Shown here piece after piece: positions 22,688 through 32,361 of a stretch of 37,041 nt of DNA; positions within the stretch are counted from its first letter, which is position 1, and each line of letters starts with the position of its first letter. The notes beneath the pieces are model-generated. The model saw only the letters and a list, made by a program, of their open reading frames with translations. It did no database searches and was not told the DNA's origin. Source of the DNA: Prochlorococcus sp. AG-469-F22 (GTDB taxonomy: Bacteria > Cyanobacteriota > Cyanobacteriia > PCC-6307 > Cyanobiaceae). A program made the position numbers and the translations under genes. The DNA lies in contig QCSC01000008.1 of the NCBI GenBank assembly GCA_003211655.1, positions 1 to 37,041 on the forward strand, in the 5' to 3' direction.

Positions 22688-24064
22688 TCAGATGATATTT
22701 TGTATCGCTTCTTTGAATTCACTACGTTGTTTAACACCCTGCCACTGTTTTTTAAGTAATTTGTCTTTAAATAGTTGTATTGTAGGAGTTCCATTTATTC
22801 CTGCTTGTTTAGCGATCTCTTGATCTTTATCTATATCAATTTCTATACCTTGTACAGCTCCATCAAATTCCTTAATCACTCTTTTAAGTTGTGGTTTTAA
22901 TACATGGCATGGCCCACAACTTGGTGAGCTAAAAATTACTAATATTGGTTTATTACTCTCATGATAAAGCTTCCTCAGTGCGTAACTACCTTTTTGCCAC
23001 TCGGAATTTAAATCGAAAGTATCTTCATTTGTCTCCTCTTCATTAAAACTTGATGTAGACAATGTTTTCTCTGGTTCGATTGTTTCTCTAACAATTATTT
23101 TTGATAAATTCTTCTCTGCTAACCATCTCTCAGCAGCTAATGCTGCCATGCATCCTGTTCCAGCAGCTGTAACCCCTTGTCTCCACTCAGAATCTACAAC
23201 ATCGCCAGCCGCAAATATACCCTCTATTGAAGTTTCTGGTCTTCCTGAATTACAAGCAATATATCCTTTTTTATTTAATTCAATTTTATTATTTAAAAAC
23301 TTTGTATTGGGTGTGTGTCCAATAGCATAAAAAAGTCCTTTAACTTTAATTTCGACGTTACCTTTTTGTGAATTAATGGTTTCAACGTTTTCAAGCCAAT
23401 CAGTACCATTAGCTTTCTCTACTTTTGTGTTCCAGTGTATTTCAATCTTTGAATTAGCTTTTACTCTATCTATCATTGCTGCACTAGCTCTCAGTTTTTC
23501 GGATCTAACGAGTAAATGCACTTTACTACCATACTTTGTGAGATATGCAGCTTCTTCACATGCAGAATCTCCGCCTCCAATAACTGCTAATTCTTCATCT
23601 CTAAACTGTGGCGTCGCTCCATCACAAATTGCGCAAGCACTTATCCCTTTGCTCCAAAATTTATCTTCATTTATAACACCTAACCTATTAGCACTTGCGC
23701 CAGTTGCGATAATAATTGAATTGGATTTAATGCTTCCTTCTAAGGTTTTTAACTCAAAAGGACTTTTGCTGGTATCAATTGAAATAACATCACTTTCATA
23801 TAAATTTGTACCCCATCTTTCGGCTTGAGCTTTCATTAAATCCATTAATTCAGGACCTAATACTCCATCAGGAAAACCTGGATAGTTTTCAACGAATGTA
23901 GTCGTCATTAATTGACCACCTGGAATTCCACCAGAATTAAATCCCGTTACTAAAAGAGGTTGAAGGTTTGCACGGGCTGCATATATAGCAGCTGTATAAC
24001 CTGCTGGACCAGAGCCTATTATCACTAAATTTTCTACATTGTCCTCTTTCACTTTTGTTTCCAT
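22688..24064 (-). CDS. trxB: NADPH-thioredoxin reductase with fused thioredoxin (NTRC type)
   Basis: A 458-aa fusion of a flavin thioredoxin reductase and a C-terminal thioredoxin. FAD loop GSGPAG (17-22), redox pair Cys144/Cys147 (CAIC), NADPH loop GGGDSACEE (163-171) and the FAD/DUF motif [13 protein letters not shown] are in the reductase. Thioredoxin active site CGPC is at 383-386. NTRC passes NADPH electrons to 2-Cys peroxiredoxins and chlorophyll-pathway enzymes. Length is slightly shorter than plant NTRC because the transit peptide is absent. It is convergent with infA. Confidence 0.97.
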   Translation of the reverse strand: METKVKEDNVENLVIIGSGPAGYTAAIYAARANLQPLLVTGFNSGGIPGGQLMTTTFVENYPGFPDGVLGPELMDLMKAQAERWGTNLYESDVISIDTSKSPFELKTLEGSIKSNSIIIATGASANRLGVINEDKFWSKGISACAICDGATPQFRDEELAVIGGGDSACEEAAYLTKYGSKVHLLVRSEKLRASAAMIDRVKANSKIEIHWNTKVEKANGTDWLENVETINSQKGNVEIKVKGLFYAIGHTPNTKFLNNKIELNKKGYIACNSGRPETSIEGIFAAGDVVDSEWRQGVTAAGTGCMAALAAERWLAEKNLSKIIVRETIEPEKTLSTSSFNEEETNEDTFDLNSEWQKGSYALRKLYHESNKPILVIFSSPSCGPCHVLKPQLKRVIKEFDGAVQGIEIDIDKDQEIAKQAGINGTPTIQLFKDKLLKKQWQGVKQRSEFKEAIQNII

Positions 24065-24121
24065 TAAAATATTTAATTTCTCTAATATTAATCAATTAGC
24101 CCTACTTATGAAGGTCGGATT

Positions 24122-24358
24122 TCACTCGATTAAGTTCTCATTTGTCTTTTGATTTAATAATTCTTTTAATTCATTAGGAAAATTTAATACAGAACTTTTT
24201 AGGTTTTTATTATCTTCCCCAATATGCAATATCCATTCTCTGAACTCCTCTGCAATTGCGTAACTATCCTCGTATTTTTCAAGAGTATCCATTACGGAAA
24301 TTCTGTTGGTTGCCCAACAGGTTGCTACATCAATTCTTTTTCTTATAAAATTAGACAT
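24122..24358 (-). CDS. Conserved small hypothetical protein (78 aa)
   Basis: A 78-aa soluble protein starting MSNFIRKRIDVATCWATNRI, with a central aromatic/acidic helix (KYEDSYAIAEEFREWILHIG) and a Lys/Glu-rich tail. No domain recognised. It is 57 bases upstream of trxB on the same strand. Confidence 0.5.
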   Translation of the reverse strand: MSNFIRKRIDVATCWATNRISVMDTLEKYEDSYAIAEEFREWILHIGEDNKNLKSSVLNFPNELKELLNQKTNENLIE

Positions 24359-24513
24359 TTCCTGATTTGGAATTGAGTATAGATAAGCATATGGATTGCT
24401 TTAATAATTGTCTAATAAGTTACAACTTTGTACTTTCAAACAATAATTTAATAATTAGTTAATATTTGTCCCTGTATTTGCAGTGAATATTAAAAAAATA
24501 TAAAGAATTAGGT

Positions 24514-25092
24514 CTAAACTGCCTCTGTATGATTCACGAGTAACCTTTCAACTTCATCAAATCCTTCTTTTGCTGAATTTATTGCAAGCTCCTCGCTAAC
24601 TTTTTCTTCAGAAACTAATTTTGAAGATATTTTTCTTAAAAGAATTTCTTTTTTATCTCTTAATGAAATAACTATTTCCTCTTCAATAATAGACTTTATA
24701 GCTTTAGAAATTATTTTTTTATCATTCGCTTCTTCAAATGTGCCCTGTACGAGTTCTTGAATGAATAATCTATGCACCTCACTGCTTCTAAGAAAACTTT
24801 CAGTAGCATTTATGATTCCCTCAACAAGAGCTTCATCAGGTTCAGATTCATTTTCGGCTAATTTAAATTCCCAATCTAGGTGTCTTCTTTGCCATCCTGA
24901 TGAATGAAGGCTAGGCATTACTGTTTGAGAATAGGTGTCAACTGACATTTCATAAATTCTTTCAGCTAGTTTTTCACACCAGTCTTTACCATGTTTTTCT
25001 AAGTTTCTCTGCATGGTTTGTCTTGGAACAGCATGGCCGCCATGATGACTATGACAAACTCCATCTGGGCATTCGATAGCTTTTATGCTCAT
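24514..25092 (-). CDS. Conserved hypothetical protein (192 aa) with His/Cys-rich N terminus
   Basis: The N terminus MSIKAIECPDGVCHSHHGGH is unusually rich in His and Cys (two Cys and four His within residues 8-20), resembling a metal-binding or zinc-ribbon-like segment, though no complete motif is visible. The rest is helical, with many Glu/Lys (AERIYEMSVDTYSQTVMPSL, RSSEVHRLFIQELVQGTFEE, IIEEEIVISLRDKKEILLRK). No family assigned. No operon partner is obvious. Confidence 0.6.
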   Translation of the reverse strand: MSIKAIECPDGVCHSHHGGHAVPRQTMQRNLEKHGKDWCEKLAERIYEMSVDTYSQTVMPSLHSSGWQRRHLDWEFKLAENESEPDEALVEGIINATESFLRSSEVHRLFIQELVQGTFEEANDKKIISKAIKSIIEEEIVISLRDKKEILLRKISSKLVSEEKVSEELAINSAKEGFDEVERLLVNHTEAV

Positions 25093-25222
25093 TAGATTTT
25101 TAATACTTATATATTTTTCATAGCCATGATTTTAAAAAAAAAATATATTTTTAACAAAACTCAAACTCCAAGACTTTTGACTTTATTCAAATTATCTTTA
25201 GTATGTTTAAAACTACTATAAA

Positions 25223-26353
25223 TTGATTAAGATACTCATTCCTATTGAAACAGCCTCTGGAGAGAGAAGAGTCTCAGCTACTCCCTCAGCTGTAAAAAAA
25301 TTAAAAGGTCTTGGATGCGAAGTTTTTGTGGAAAGTTCAGCAGGAGAACTATCAGGGTTCAATGACACTTTATACAAAGAATCTGGAGGGGAAATTGTTA
25401 GTGAATCTAATATAAATATTTGGGAGAATGCGGATGTTATTTTTTGTGTTCAAACCCCTTCTGAATCTAATTTAGGCAAGTTAAAAAAAGGTGCTATTCT
25501 GCTAGGCCTTTTAAATCCATATGCTAATGAAAAACTTCAAAATATTATAACTAGTAAGAAGATCTCAGCATTATCAATGGAATTACTTCCAAGGATTAGT
25601 AGAGCTCAATCATCGGATGTACTTTCCTCTCAAGCCAATATCGCAGGATATAAAGCAGTTCTTTTAGCAGCAAGTGAACTTGATAGATATTTTCCGATGC
25701 TTATGACTGCAGCAGGAACTGTACAGCCTGCGAAAGTTGTTGTTCTTGGTGGAGGAGTTGCAGGATTGCAGGCAGTTGCTACTGCAAAAAGACTTGGAGC
25801 TATTGTTTTTGTGTCAGATATTAGGCCAGCTGTAAAAGAGCAAGTTGAGTCTCTAGGAGCAAGATTTATAGAACTTCCTGAAATTGACGAAAAACCAGGG
25901 GAATCAGGTGGTTATGCAAAATCAGTTACCCCTGAATTCCTATCTAAACAAAAGGCTACGTTAACTAAATATTTATCCGAAGCAGATGTTGCTGTTTGTA
26001 CTGCACAAGTCTTAGGTAAAAAAGCTCCTGTTTTAATCGATTCTCATATGATTGAAAAGATGCGACCTGGAGCAGTAGTAATTGATTTGGCCGTATCTCA
26101 AGGTGGCAATTGTGAAGGAACAAAATCTAATGAAACCATTATTAGGAATGGTATAAAGCTTATAGGGGCTGGAGAGTTGCCATCATCTGTTCCATATGAT
26201 GCAAGTACACTTTATGCTAAGAACCTAACATCCCTGATTACACCTTTCATAAAAGATGGTGTAATTAATCTAGACAAAGAGGATGAATTAATCTCTGGCT
26301 GTTTATTAAGTAATGAAGGAGTTATCCTTCAAAATAAAGTTTTTGAAAATTGA
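25223..26353 (+). CDS. pntA1: NAD(P) transhydrogenase subunit alpha part 1
   Basis: A 376-aa NAD(H)-binding component of the proton-translocating transhydrogenase. GERRVSATPSAVKKL (about 13-27) is the alanine dehydrogenase/PNT N-terminal motif. VVVLGGGVAGLQAVATAKRL (about 171-190) is the NAD Rossmann loop. TTG start at 25223. It is followed by pntA2 and pntB with 15- and 13-base gaps; the split alpha subunit is normal in cyanobacteria. The complex makes NADPH from NADH using the proton gradient. Confidence 0.96.
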   Translation: MIKILIPIETASGERRVSATPSAVKKLKGLGCEVFVESSAGELSGFNDTLYKESGGEIVSESNINIWENADVIFCVQTPSESNLGKLKKGAILLGLLNPYANEKLQNIITSKKISALSMELLPRISRAQSSDVLSSQANIAGYKAVLLAASELDRYFPMLMTAAGTVQPAKVVVLGGGVAGLQAVATAKRLGAIVFVSDIRPAVKEQVESLGARFIELPEIDEKPGESGGYAKSVTPEFLSKQKATLTKYLSEADVAVCTAQVLGKKAPVLIDSHMIEKMRPGAVVIDLAVSQGGNCEGTKSNETIIRNGIKLIGAGELPSSVPYDASTLYAKNLTSLITPFIKDGVINLDKEDELISGCLLSNEGVILQNKVFEN

Positions 26354-26368
26354 GGTCTTAATTAAATT

Positions 26369-26665
26369 ATGAATTTTGATAGCTTGCTCTGGGTTTTGTT
26401 ACTTGGAAGTTTATTAGGTCTGGAGTTAATAGGAAAAGTACCTCCAACACTTCATACACCTTTAATGAGTGGAGCAAATGCTATCTCAGGCATAACTATG
26501 TTGGCAGCATTAACTGCAATTATAAAAGCAGAGCCAAATAGTCCATTATTAATAATCGGATCAATATCTCTTGGATTTGCTCTTTTTAACGTTGTAGGTG
26601 GGTTTTTTGTAACGGACAGAATGCTTGCCATGTTTAGTCGCAAACCTACAAAAAAAAATAAATAA
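26369..26665 (+). CDS. pntA2: NAD(P) transhydrogenase subunit alpha part 2
   Basis: A 98-aa membrane piece with three hydrophobic helices, from LLWVLLLGSLLGLELIGK, through PTLHTPLMSGANAISGITM to SISLGFALFNVVGGFFVTDR. It matches the PntAB subunit of the three-gene enzyme. It lies within the pnt operon. Confidence 0.95.
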   Translation: MNFDSLLWVLLLGSLLGLELIGKVPPTLHTPLMSGANAISGITMLAALTAIIKAEPNSPLLIIGSISLGFALFNVVGGFFVTDRMLAMFSRKPTKKNK

Positions 26666-26678
26666 TTAATTATTTAAA

Positions 26679-28115
26679 ATGAATCTTCCTGATATTATTA
26701 AATTCGTTATAGATCTTCTAGCAGTTCTTTTATTAGCACTTGGAATAAAGGGGTTATCAAAAGTTAGGTCTGCGAGAGAGGCTAATATATTAGCAGCATT
26801 CGCTATGCTGCTTTCTGTAGTGGGTCTACTCTCATACTATTTAGGTACTTCTGGAATCCCTTCTCAATCATGGGCATGGATCATTATTGGATCTTTAGTT
26901 GGAAGTTTATTTGGAATTTTGCTTGCCAAGAAGGTTCCAATGACATCAATGCCAGAGACTGTAGCTTTGTTCAATGGTTTTGGTGGAATGTCTTCTCTAT
27001 TGGTAGCCATTGGGGCTTTTTTATTCCCTTTTAATGAAGTAGCAAAAGTAGGATCTTTAGAGCCTTTTATTAATGATGCTTCAATTTCAGTTTCAATATT
27101 TGTTGGTGCTATTACTTTTTCAGGTTCAATCGTGGCAATGGCTAAATTACAAGGTTGGCTGTCCACCCCTGGATGGACTCAGGTTAAAGCTAGGCATTTT
27201 GTAAACATTGTTTTTGGAGTGACTTCACTGATATCTTTCATATACCTAATAAGCGGGAATGTTAGCTCGATTTGGCTTTTAGTTATAGCCTCTACTATTT
27301 TAGGAATTGGGGTAACTTTGCCAATTGGTGGTGCAGACATGCCTGTTGTTATATCTCTTTTAAATAGCTATTCAGGTATCGCAGCTGCAGCTGCAGGTTT
27401 CGTTGTAGATAGTCAGCTTTTAATTGTGGCTGGAGCAATGGTGGGAGCAGCAGGCTTGATATTAACTCAGGTAATGTGCAAAGGTATGAACAGATCTCTG
27501 ATTTCTGTGCTTTTTGGAGGCTCTTTATCTGCACAAACTACTACATCTTCTGGATCAGGGGAATATACGAATATAACTTCCTGTAGTGTTGAAGAATGTG
27601 CCTTAACATTAGAGGCAGCAAATAGGGTAATCGTTGTTCCTGGTTATGGTCTTGCCGTGGCTCAAGCTCAACATACTTTGAGAGAAGTAACAAAAAAACT
27701 AGAACAAAATGGTATTGAAGTTCTATATGCGATTCATCCTGTAGCAGGTAGAATGCCAGGACATATGAATGTTCTATTGGCAGAAGCAGATGTTCCTTAT
27801 GAGCAACTCAAAGAAATGGACATTGTTAACCCTGAATTCCCAGCAACAGATGTTGTTTTGGTATTAGGAGCAAATGATGTTGTTAATCCCCAAGCAAAAA
27901 ATGACAAGAGTTCTCCTTTATATGGAATGCCTGTTCTTGATGTACAAGAAGCAAGAACAGTTTTTGTAATAAAAAGAGGAATGAGCGCTGGTTATTCGGG
28001 GATAAAAAATGATTTGTTTGACTTGCCAAATACATCTATGGTTTTTGGGGATGCCAAAAAAGTTTTAAGTGAGTTAATTGGGGAATTAAAGGATCTAGGA
28101 ATTGGGGATAAATAG
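26679..28115 (+). CDS. pntB: NAD(P) transhydrogenase subunit beta
   Basis: A 478-aa subunit. It has about nine membrane helices, then a C-terminal NADP(H) domain (from about residue 300) with VVPGYGLAVAQAQH (about 313-326), HPVAGRMPGHMNVLLAEA, and VVLVLGANDVVNPQA. Length is standard. Its stop overlaps the start of the next gene by 14 bases. Confidence 0.97.
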   Translation: MNLPDIIKFVIDLLAVLLLALGIKGLSKVRSAREANILAAFAMLLSVVGLLSYYLGTSGIPSQSWAWIIIGSLVGSLFGILLAKKVPMTSMPETVALFNGFGGMSSLLVAIGAFLFPFNEVAKVGSLEPFINDASISVSIFVGAITFSGSIVAMAKLQGWLSTPGWTQVKARHFVNIVFGVTSLISFIYLISGNVSSIWLLVIASTILGIGVTLPIGGADMPVVISLLNSYSGIAAAAAGFVVDSQLLIVAGAMVGAAGLILTQVMCKGMNRSLISVLFGGSLSAQTTTSSGSGEYTNITSCSVEECALTLEAANRVIVVPGYGLAVAQAQHTLREVTKKLEQNGIEVLYAIHPVAGRMPGHMNVLLAEADVPYEQLKEMDIVNPEFPATDVVLVLGANDVVNPQAKNDKSSPLYGMPVLDVQEARTVFVIKRGMSAGYSGIKNDLFDLPNTSMVFGDAKKVLSELIGELKDLGIGDK

Positions 28116-29193
28116 TAATATCTCATTTAAGTTCTCAGACTATATAAACAAAAGACCTTTTAAGCAGGCTTTTCCTTGGATTGGAGGGGACCTTCAAACT
28201 TTAAGAGATACATTTATTTTTGATTTCCTCCAAGCTAAAACAAATAAAAAAATACTTTTACCAATAAATAATATCCTCTCAGAAAAATTTGAGGGCGATT
28301 ATCTCTTAGGGTTATTAGAGTTGCCAGAAAACTTTGATTGTTTAAAAGGTATTGTGCTTACTACTCATGGATTAGGAGGATCTACTAGGCGTTTTGGTTT
28401 AAAACGAATTGCTAGAAAATTAGTAAATAATGGATTTGGAGTTCTTAAATTAAATCTTAGAGGAGCTGGTTCAGCAAGATATTTGGCAAAAGGGAATTAT
28501 TCCGCAAGATGTTCGAATGATATTATTTTGGCGCTTAAAAATTTTAGACAAATTCTTAATTCTGAATTTAAAGATTCTTTAAAAAATAAAGAGGATATTC
28601 CTATATTTGGAGTTGGATTATCTCTTGGAGGAACTATTCTTCTTAATGCCTGCTTAGACTTTAGCTCAAAAAATAGTAGAAAATTATTAGATGGATTGGC
28701 TTGCGTTAGTAGCCCTTTAGATTTACTATCTTGCAGCAATTGTATAGAAAGACCTCGAAATTTTTTATATCAAAAGTGGTTAATGCAACGTTTGAAAAAG
28801 CAATTATGGGATGGATGTAAAAATGAAGGGATTTTATTTCCTAAAAGTAGCTTGAGTAAAAGAATTAAAGGTTTAAAAACGATAGGAGAATTTGATGCAA
28901 ATTTCACTGCACCTAGTTGGGGTTTCAAATCTTTAGAGGATTATTATTATCAATCTTCACCTATATTTAGGATTCAAAATTTAATTAAGAATCTTCCCCC
29001 TACTCTTTTAATTCATGCTAAGGATGATCCTTGGGTTCCATATCAATCTACTTTAAATTTGAAAAATTCTTTGAATGAATCATTAGATAAATTAACTATC
29101 CTAATTACTAACAAAGGGGGGCATAATGGTTTTCATTCTCATTATGGTTGTTGGTCTGATGAAGCAGTAAAGAATTGGCTTCTAAGCATTTAA
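28102..29193 (+). CDS. YheT-like alpha/beta hydrolase
   Basis: A 363-aa alpha/beta hydrolase of the YheT/EMB8 family. THGLGGSTRRFG (about 89-100) is the oxyanion loop. GVGLSLGGTIL (about 171-181) contains the nucleophile Ser. HAKDDPWVPYQST carries the acidic residue and GGHNGFH the catalytic His. Start is TTG at 28102 overlapping pntB by 14 bases; no good internal start exists before the family N terminus. Substrate unknown. It probably belongs to the pnt transcript, and is convergent with the ferredoxin-dxr pair. Confidence 0.85.
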   Translation: MGINSNISFKFSDYINKRPFKQAFPWIGGDLQTLRDTFIFDFLQAKTNKKILLPINNILSEKFEGDYLLGLLELPENFDCLKGIVLTTHGLGGSTRRFGLKRIARKLVNNGFGVLKLNLRGAGSARYLAKGNYSARCSNDIILALKNFRQILNSEFKDSLKNKEDIPIFGVGLSLGGTILLNACLDFSSKNSRKLLDGLACVSSPLDLLSCSNCIERPRNFLYQKWLMQRLKKQLWDGCKNEGILFPKSSLSKRIKGLKTIGEFDANFTAPSWGFKSLEDYYYQSSPIFRIQNLIKNLPPTLLIHAKDDPWVPYQSTLNLKNSLNESLDKLTILITNKGGHNGFHSHYGCWSDEAVKNWLLSI

Positions 29194-29212
29194 AAAAAAT
29201 ATATCTTAAAAA

Positions 29213-29542
29213 TTATTTTTCAAAAGGAGTTTTTTTGAAAATCCACTTTTCGATTGGATTACCATTAATTACATGAGAGGTGAAAATTTCTGATACTTTT
29301 TTTGGAGAAACTTTTTCATACCAAATTCCATCTGGCCATATAAGAAGAATTGGTCCGTTTTTACATATCCTTAAACAATCCACTTTAGATCTCATTATTT
29401 GAATATTTCTTGAAGAAGAATCATTCTCATAATTTTTTAAAGTCTTTTTAAGACATTCCCAAGTCTTATTACCTTCATCACCTTTAAAACATTTTTGTTT
29501 TGTAGGAGTTGCACAAAGTAATAAGTGCTTGTGAACGTTCAC
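29213..29542 (-). CDS. Thioredoxin-like 2Fe-2S ferredoxin
   Basis: A 109-aa protein of the TRX-Fd family. Cys10 (LLLCAT), Cys18 (KQKCFK), Cys56 and Cys60 (VDCLRIC) are the four cluster ligands. KVDCLRICKNGPILLIWPDG (53-72) is the family signature. It may carry electrons; the partner is not known. It lies 4 bases downstream of dxr, in the same direction. Confidence 0.85.
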   Translation of the reverse strand: MNVHKHLLLCATPTKQKCFKGDEGNKTWECLKKTLKNYENDSSSRNIQIMRSKVDCLRICKNGPILLIWPDGIWYEKVSPKKVSEIFTSHVINGNPIEKWIFKKTPFEK

Positions 29543-29546
29543 TTTT

Positions 29547-30776
29547 TTAACCTATCTTGATATATTTTTTGCCTTTTTTTATCTCTTCTTGAACAAAAAT
29601 CCTGGCCCAATTATCGACTTCTAGAATATCTTCTAATTTTGGATTTAAGTTGAGTTTATTCAAATGTGATTCACAAGTTTTATTTATAAAGATAGGAATT
29701 TCTTGAAAAGAAATTTTTTCTTTTAGAAATTGATCAACTGCCATTTCATTTGCAGCATTAAGTACTGCAGGCATTGTTCCTGAACATTTCCCTGCTGAGT
29801 ATGCAAGTCCCATGCATGGATATTTTACTTCGTCCGGTTTTTTAAATGTAAGTTGCCCAATCTCAGTTAAATTAAATCTTTTCCAATTTGTTTTGAATCT
29901 TTCTGGCCAACTCATTGCATATAAAATTGGGAGCTTCATATCAGGCCATCCTAATTGAGCTAGGACAGAAGAATCTTCCATCTCAATCATTGAATGAATA
30001 ATACTTTGAGGATGTATAACAATTTCAATATTTTCGTAGGACGTCCCAAACAGATAATGTGCTTCAATAACCTCTAATCCTTTGTTCATAAGAGTGGCAG
30101 AATCTACAGTTATTTTTCTTCCCATACTCCAATTTGGATGGGAAGTAGCATCTTCCACTGTGACATTTTTTAAATCCTCTACTGCCCAATCTCTAAAAGC
30201 ACCTCCTGATGCTGTTAAATGAATAGCTTTTAAACCATTTGGGATTTGACCAGTTGAAAAATCGGCATTTTCATAATTAGGCAATCCTTGTATGCATTGA
30301 AAGATAGCTGAATGCTCAGAGTCTGCAGGTAAAAGTCTACTTTTATTTTCCTTTAAAGCAGGTATAACAATCGACCCCGCTGCAATTAAGGTTTCTTTAT
30401 TGGCGAGCGCAATATTTTTACCAGCCTTAATTGCTGACATCGTTGGAATAAGTCCAGCACATCCTACTATCCCAGTAATTACTGTATCGGCAGAATCCCA
30501 TGCTGCTACTAAATTAATTGCCTCTCGACCACCTAAAACTATTGGAGGATTACTTATTCCTAAATTGTTAATATTATTTTTTAAATCTGTTAAAAGATTT
30601 TCATCCTCTATAGCAATAACTTCTGGTTTATGTTGACTAACTTGCCCCGTCAATAAGTCTATATTTCTCCCTGCTGAAAGAGCCACCACTTTGAATTTAT
30701 CAGGAAGTTCACTTACTATTTCGAGAGTTTGAGTTCCAATTGAACCTGTAGAACCCAGCACAGTGATGTATTTCAA
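29547..30776 (-). CDS. dxr: 1-deoxy-D-xylulose 5-phosphate reductoisomerase
   Basis: A 409-aa enzyme that turns DXP into MEP using NADPH, the second step of the MEP isoprenoid pathway. [14 protein letters not shown] (8-21) is the NADPH loop, [12 protein letters not shown] (about 123-134) and [15 protein letters not shown] (about 149-163) hold metal and substrate residues, and [20 protein letters not shown] and [14 protein letters not shown] are typical. ATG start at 30776. Isoprenoids here feed chlorophyll, carotenoid and quinone synthesis. Confidence 0.97.
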   Translation of the reverse strand: MKYITVLGSTGSIGTQTLEIVSELPDKFKVVALSAGRNIDLLTGQVSQHKPEVIAIEDENLLTDLKNNINNLGISNPPIVLGGREAINLVAAWDSADTVITGIVGCAGLIPTMSAIKAGKNIALANKETLIAAGSIVIPALKENKSRLLPADSEHSAIFQCIQGLPNYENADFSTGQIPNGLKAIHLTASGGAFRDWAVEDLKNVTVEDATSHPNWSMGRKITVDSATLMNKGLEVIEAHYLFGTSYENIEIVIHPQSIIHSMIEMEDSSVLAQLGWPDMKLPILYAMSWPERFKTNWKRFNLTEIGQLTFKKPDEVKYPCMGLAYSAGKCSGTMPAVLNAANEMAVDQFLKEKISFQEIPIFINKTCESHLNKLNLNPKLEDILEVDNWARIFVQEEIKKGKKYIKIG

Positions 30777-30858
30777 TGTTCTCTAATATTTATAATATTT
30801 TCCCACTTAAAGGTGAATTTAAAAAATAAAAAATTTAAATTGGTTTTTTTCTTAAAAT

Positions 30859-32337
30859 TTAGATCCTGACCCATGTTGTAAGCTCAGGGGAATGATCTAT
30901 GAGTTCTACGCCTTTTCCCTTTAATGAATCTCTTATTTTATCGGCTTCTGCATAATCTTTTTCCTTTTTTGCTATCAATCTTTTATTAATAAGGGATAAT
31001 ATTTGATCTTCGTTGATTCTGTTTTCGATTATTATTTTTTCTTTTTTTAATCCAAGCACTTCGGTCAGTTCTTCTAATGTTTTAAAAGTTTCTCTAAGGT
31101 GAAACTTTTCATTAGTATTTATTTCAAGACTTTTAATTCTTTGGAATTGATTTATAAAGTTTTTTAGTGGTTTAGCTAATTCATAAATGATTGCTATTGC
31201 TCCTGCTGTATTAAGGTCGTTATTTAAAGCATTAGTAAACTTTATCTTTTTTTGAGATAGTTCATAATTGATTATATCTTTATATTTTTCTTCAATAAAT
31301 TCATTCGTTTCATTTACCATGATCGATAAATTTTCTTTTTTAGTAATATCAAAAAAAGAAAGAGCAACATTAATATTTTTCCATGCTTCGGAGGCACTTT
31401 TCAACGCCTCATCGGTAAAATCGAGTGGCTTTCTATAGTTTACGGTTAAAACAAAATATCTTAGGGTCATCGGACTTGTCCCTGAATCTAACAAGTCTCT
31501 TATGGTAGTAAAGTTTTTCAAAGATTTACTCATCTTTTGTCCGTTTACATTGACCATTCCGTTATGAAGCCAATAGTTTGCAAGCTTTTTATTATTAGCT
31601 GATTCTGATTGTGCAATCTCATTTTCATGGTGAGGAAAAATAAGATCAGAACCTCCTAAATGGATATCAATTGTTTCTCCTAATTCATCTTTTACCATCG
31701 CAGAACATTCAATATGCCATCCTGGTCTACCTTTCCCCCAAGGCGAATCAAAAGATGGTTCATTCTCTTTTGCTTTTTTCCAAAGAGCAAAATCTTGAGG
31801 ATTATCTTTTTTATTACTTTCATCTTTAGTCATCCTGCCTTGTTGATTTATATTTTGCTCTAGGATATTTTGATTACTTAGTTTTCCATAATTTTTATTT
31901 TTAAAAACAGAATAATAAACGTCTCCACCTCTGGCATATGCAAAACCTTTATCCTCAAGAACTTTTATAAATGAACAAATATTGCAAATATGATTTGTAG
32001 CTTTTGGCATGCTATCTGGCCTCATGATTCCTAGGACATCCATGTCCTTATGGAATTCAGTAATATTTTTTTCTGAAACCTCTCTCATAGAGCTATTTTC
32101 TTCTTTTGCTCTTTTTAAAATCTTATCGTCGATATCAGTAAAATTTTGTACATACTTAACTTTATAATCACTATAAATTAAGAATCTTCTCAAGATATCC
32201 CAAGCTATATAACTTCTTGCATGCCCAAGATGACATAAATCATAAACAGTTACACCACAACAGTATATCTTTACTACTTCATCTATTGGTTTAAAGACTT
32301 CAATGTTTTTGCTTAAAGTATTAAATAATTTGATCAT
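30859..32337 (-). CDS. cysS: Cysteinyl-tRNA synthetase
   Basis: A 492-aa class I synthetase charging tRNA-Cys. Zinc ligand Cys27 (YCCGVTVYD), HIGH-type motif HLGH (36-39), KMSKS motif near 267-271 (GQKMSKSLKNF), and zinc ligands in WHIECSAM and HHENEIAQSE. Length normal. It is 24 bases after polA, in the same direction. Confidence 0.97.
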   Translation of the reverse strand: MIKLFNTLSKNIEVFKPIDEVVKIYCCGVTVYDLCHLGHARSYIAWDILRRFLIYSDYKVKYVQNFTDIDDKILKRAKEENSSMREVSEKNITEFHKDMDVLGIMRPDSMPKATNHICNICSFIKVLEDKGFAYARGGDVYYSVFKNKNYGKLSNQNILEQNINQQGRMTKDESNKKDNPQDFALWKKAKENEPSFDSPWGKGRPGWHIECSAMVKDELGETIDIHLGGSDLIFPHHENEIAQSESANNKKLANYWLHNGMVNVNGQKMSKSLKNFTTIRDLLDSGTSPMTLRYFVLTVNYRKPLDFTDEALKSASEAWKNINVALSFFDITKKENLSIMVNETNEFIEEKYKDIINYELSQKKIKFTNALNNDLNTAGAIAIIYELAKPLKNFINQFQRIKSLEINTNEKFHLRETFKTLEELTEVLGLKKEKIIIENRINEDQILSLINKRLIAKKEKDYAEADKIRDSLKGKGVELIDHSPELTTWVRI

Positions 32338-32361
32338 ATTAAAAAAGTATTTACTTTCAGA

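Noticed and set aside
23376-23828. 150-codon plus-strand frame antisense to trxB
   Set aside because: It is antisense to the flavoprotein domain of a clear NTRC gene; its sequence lacks any family features.
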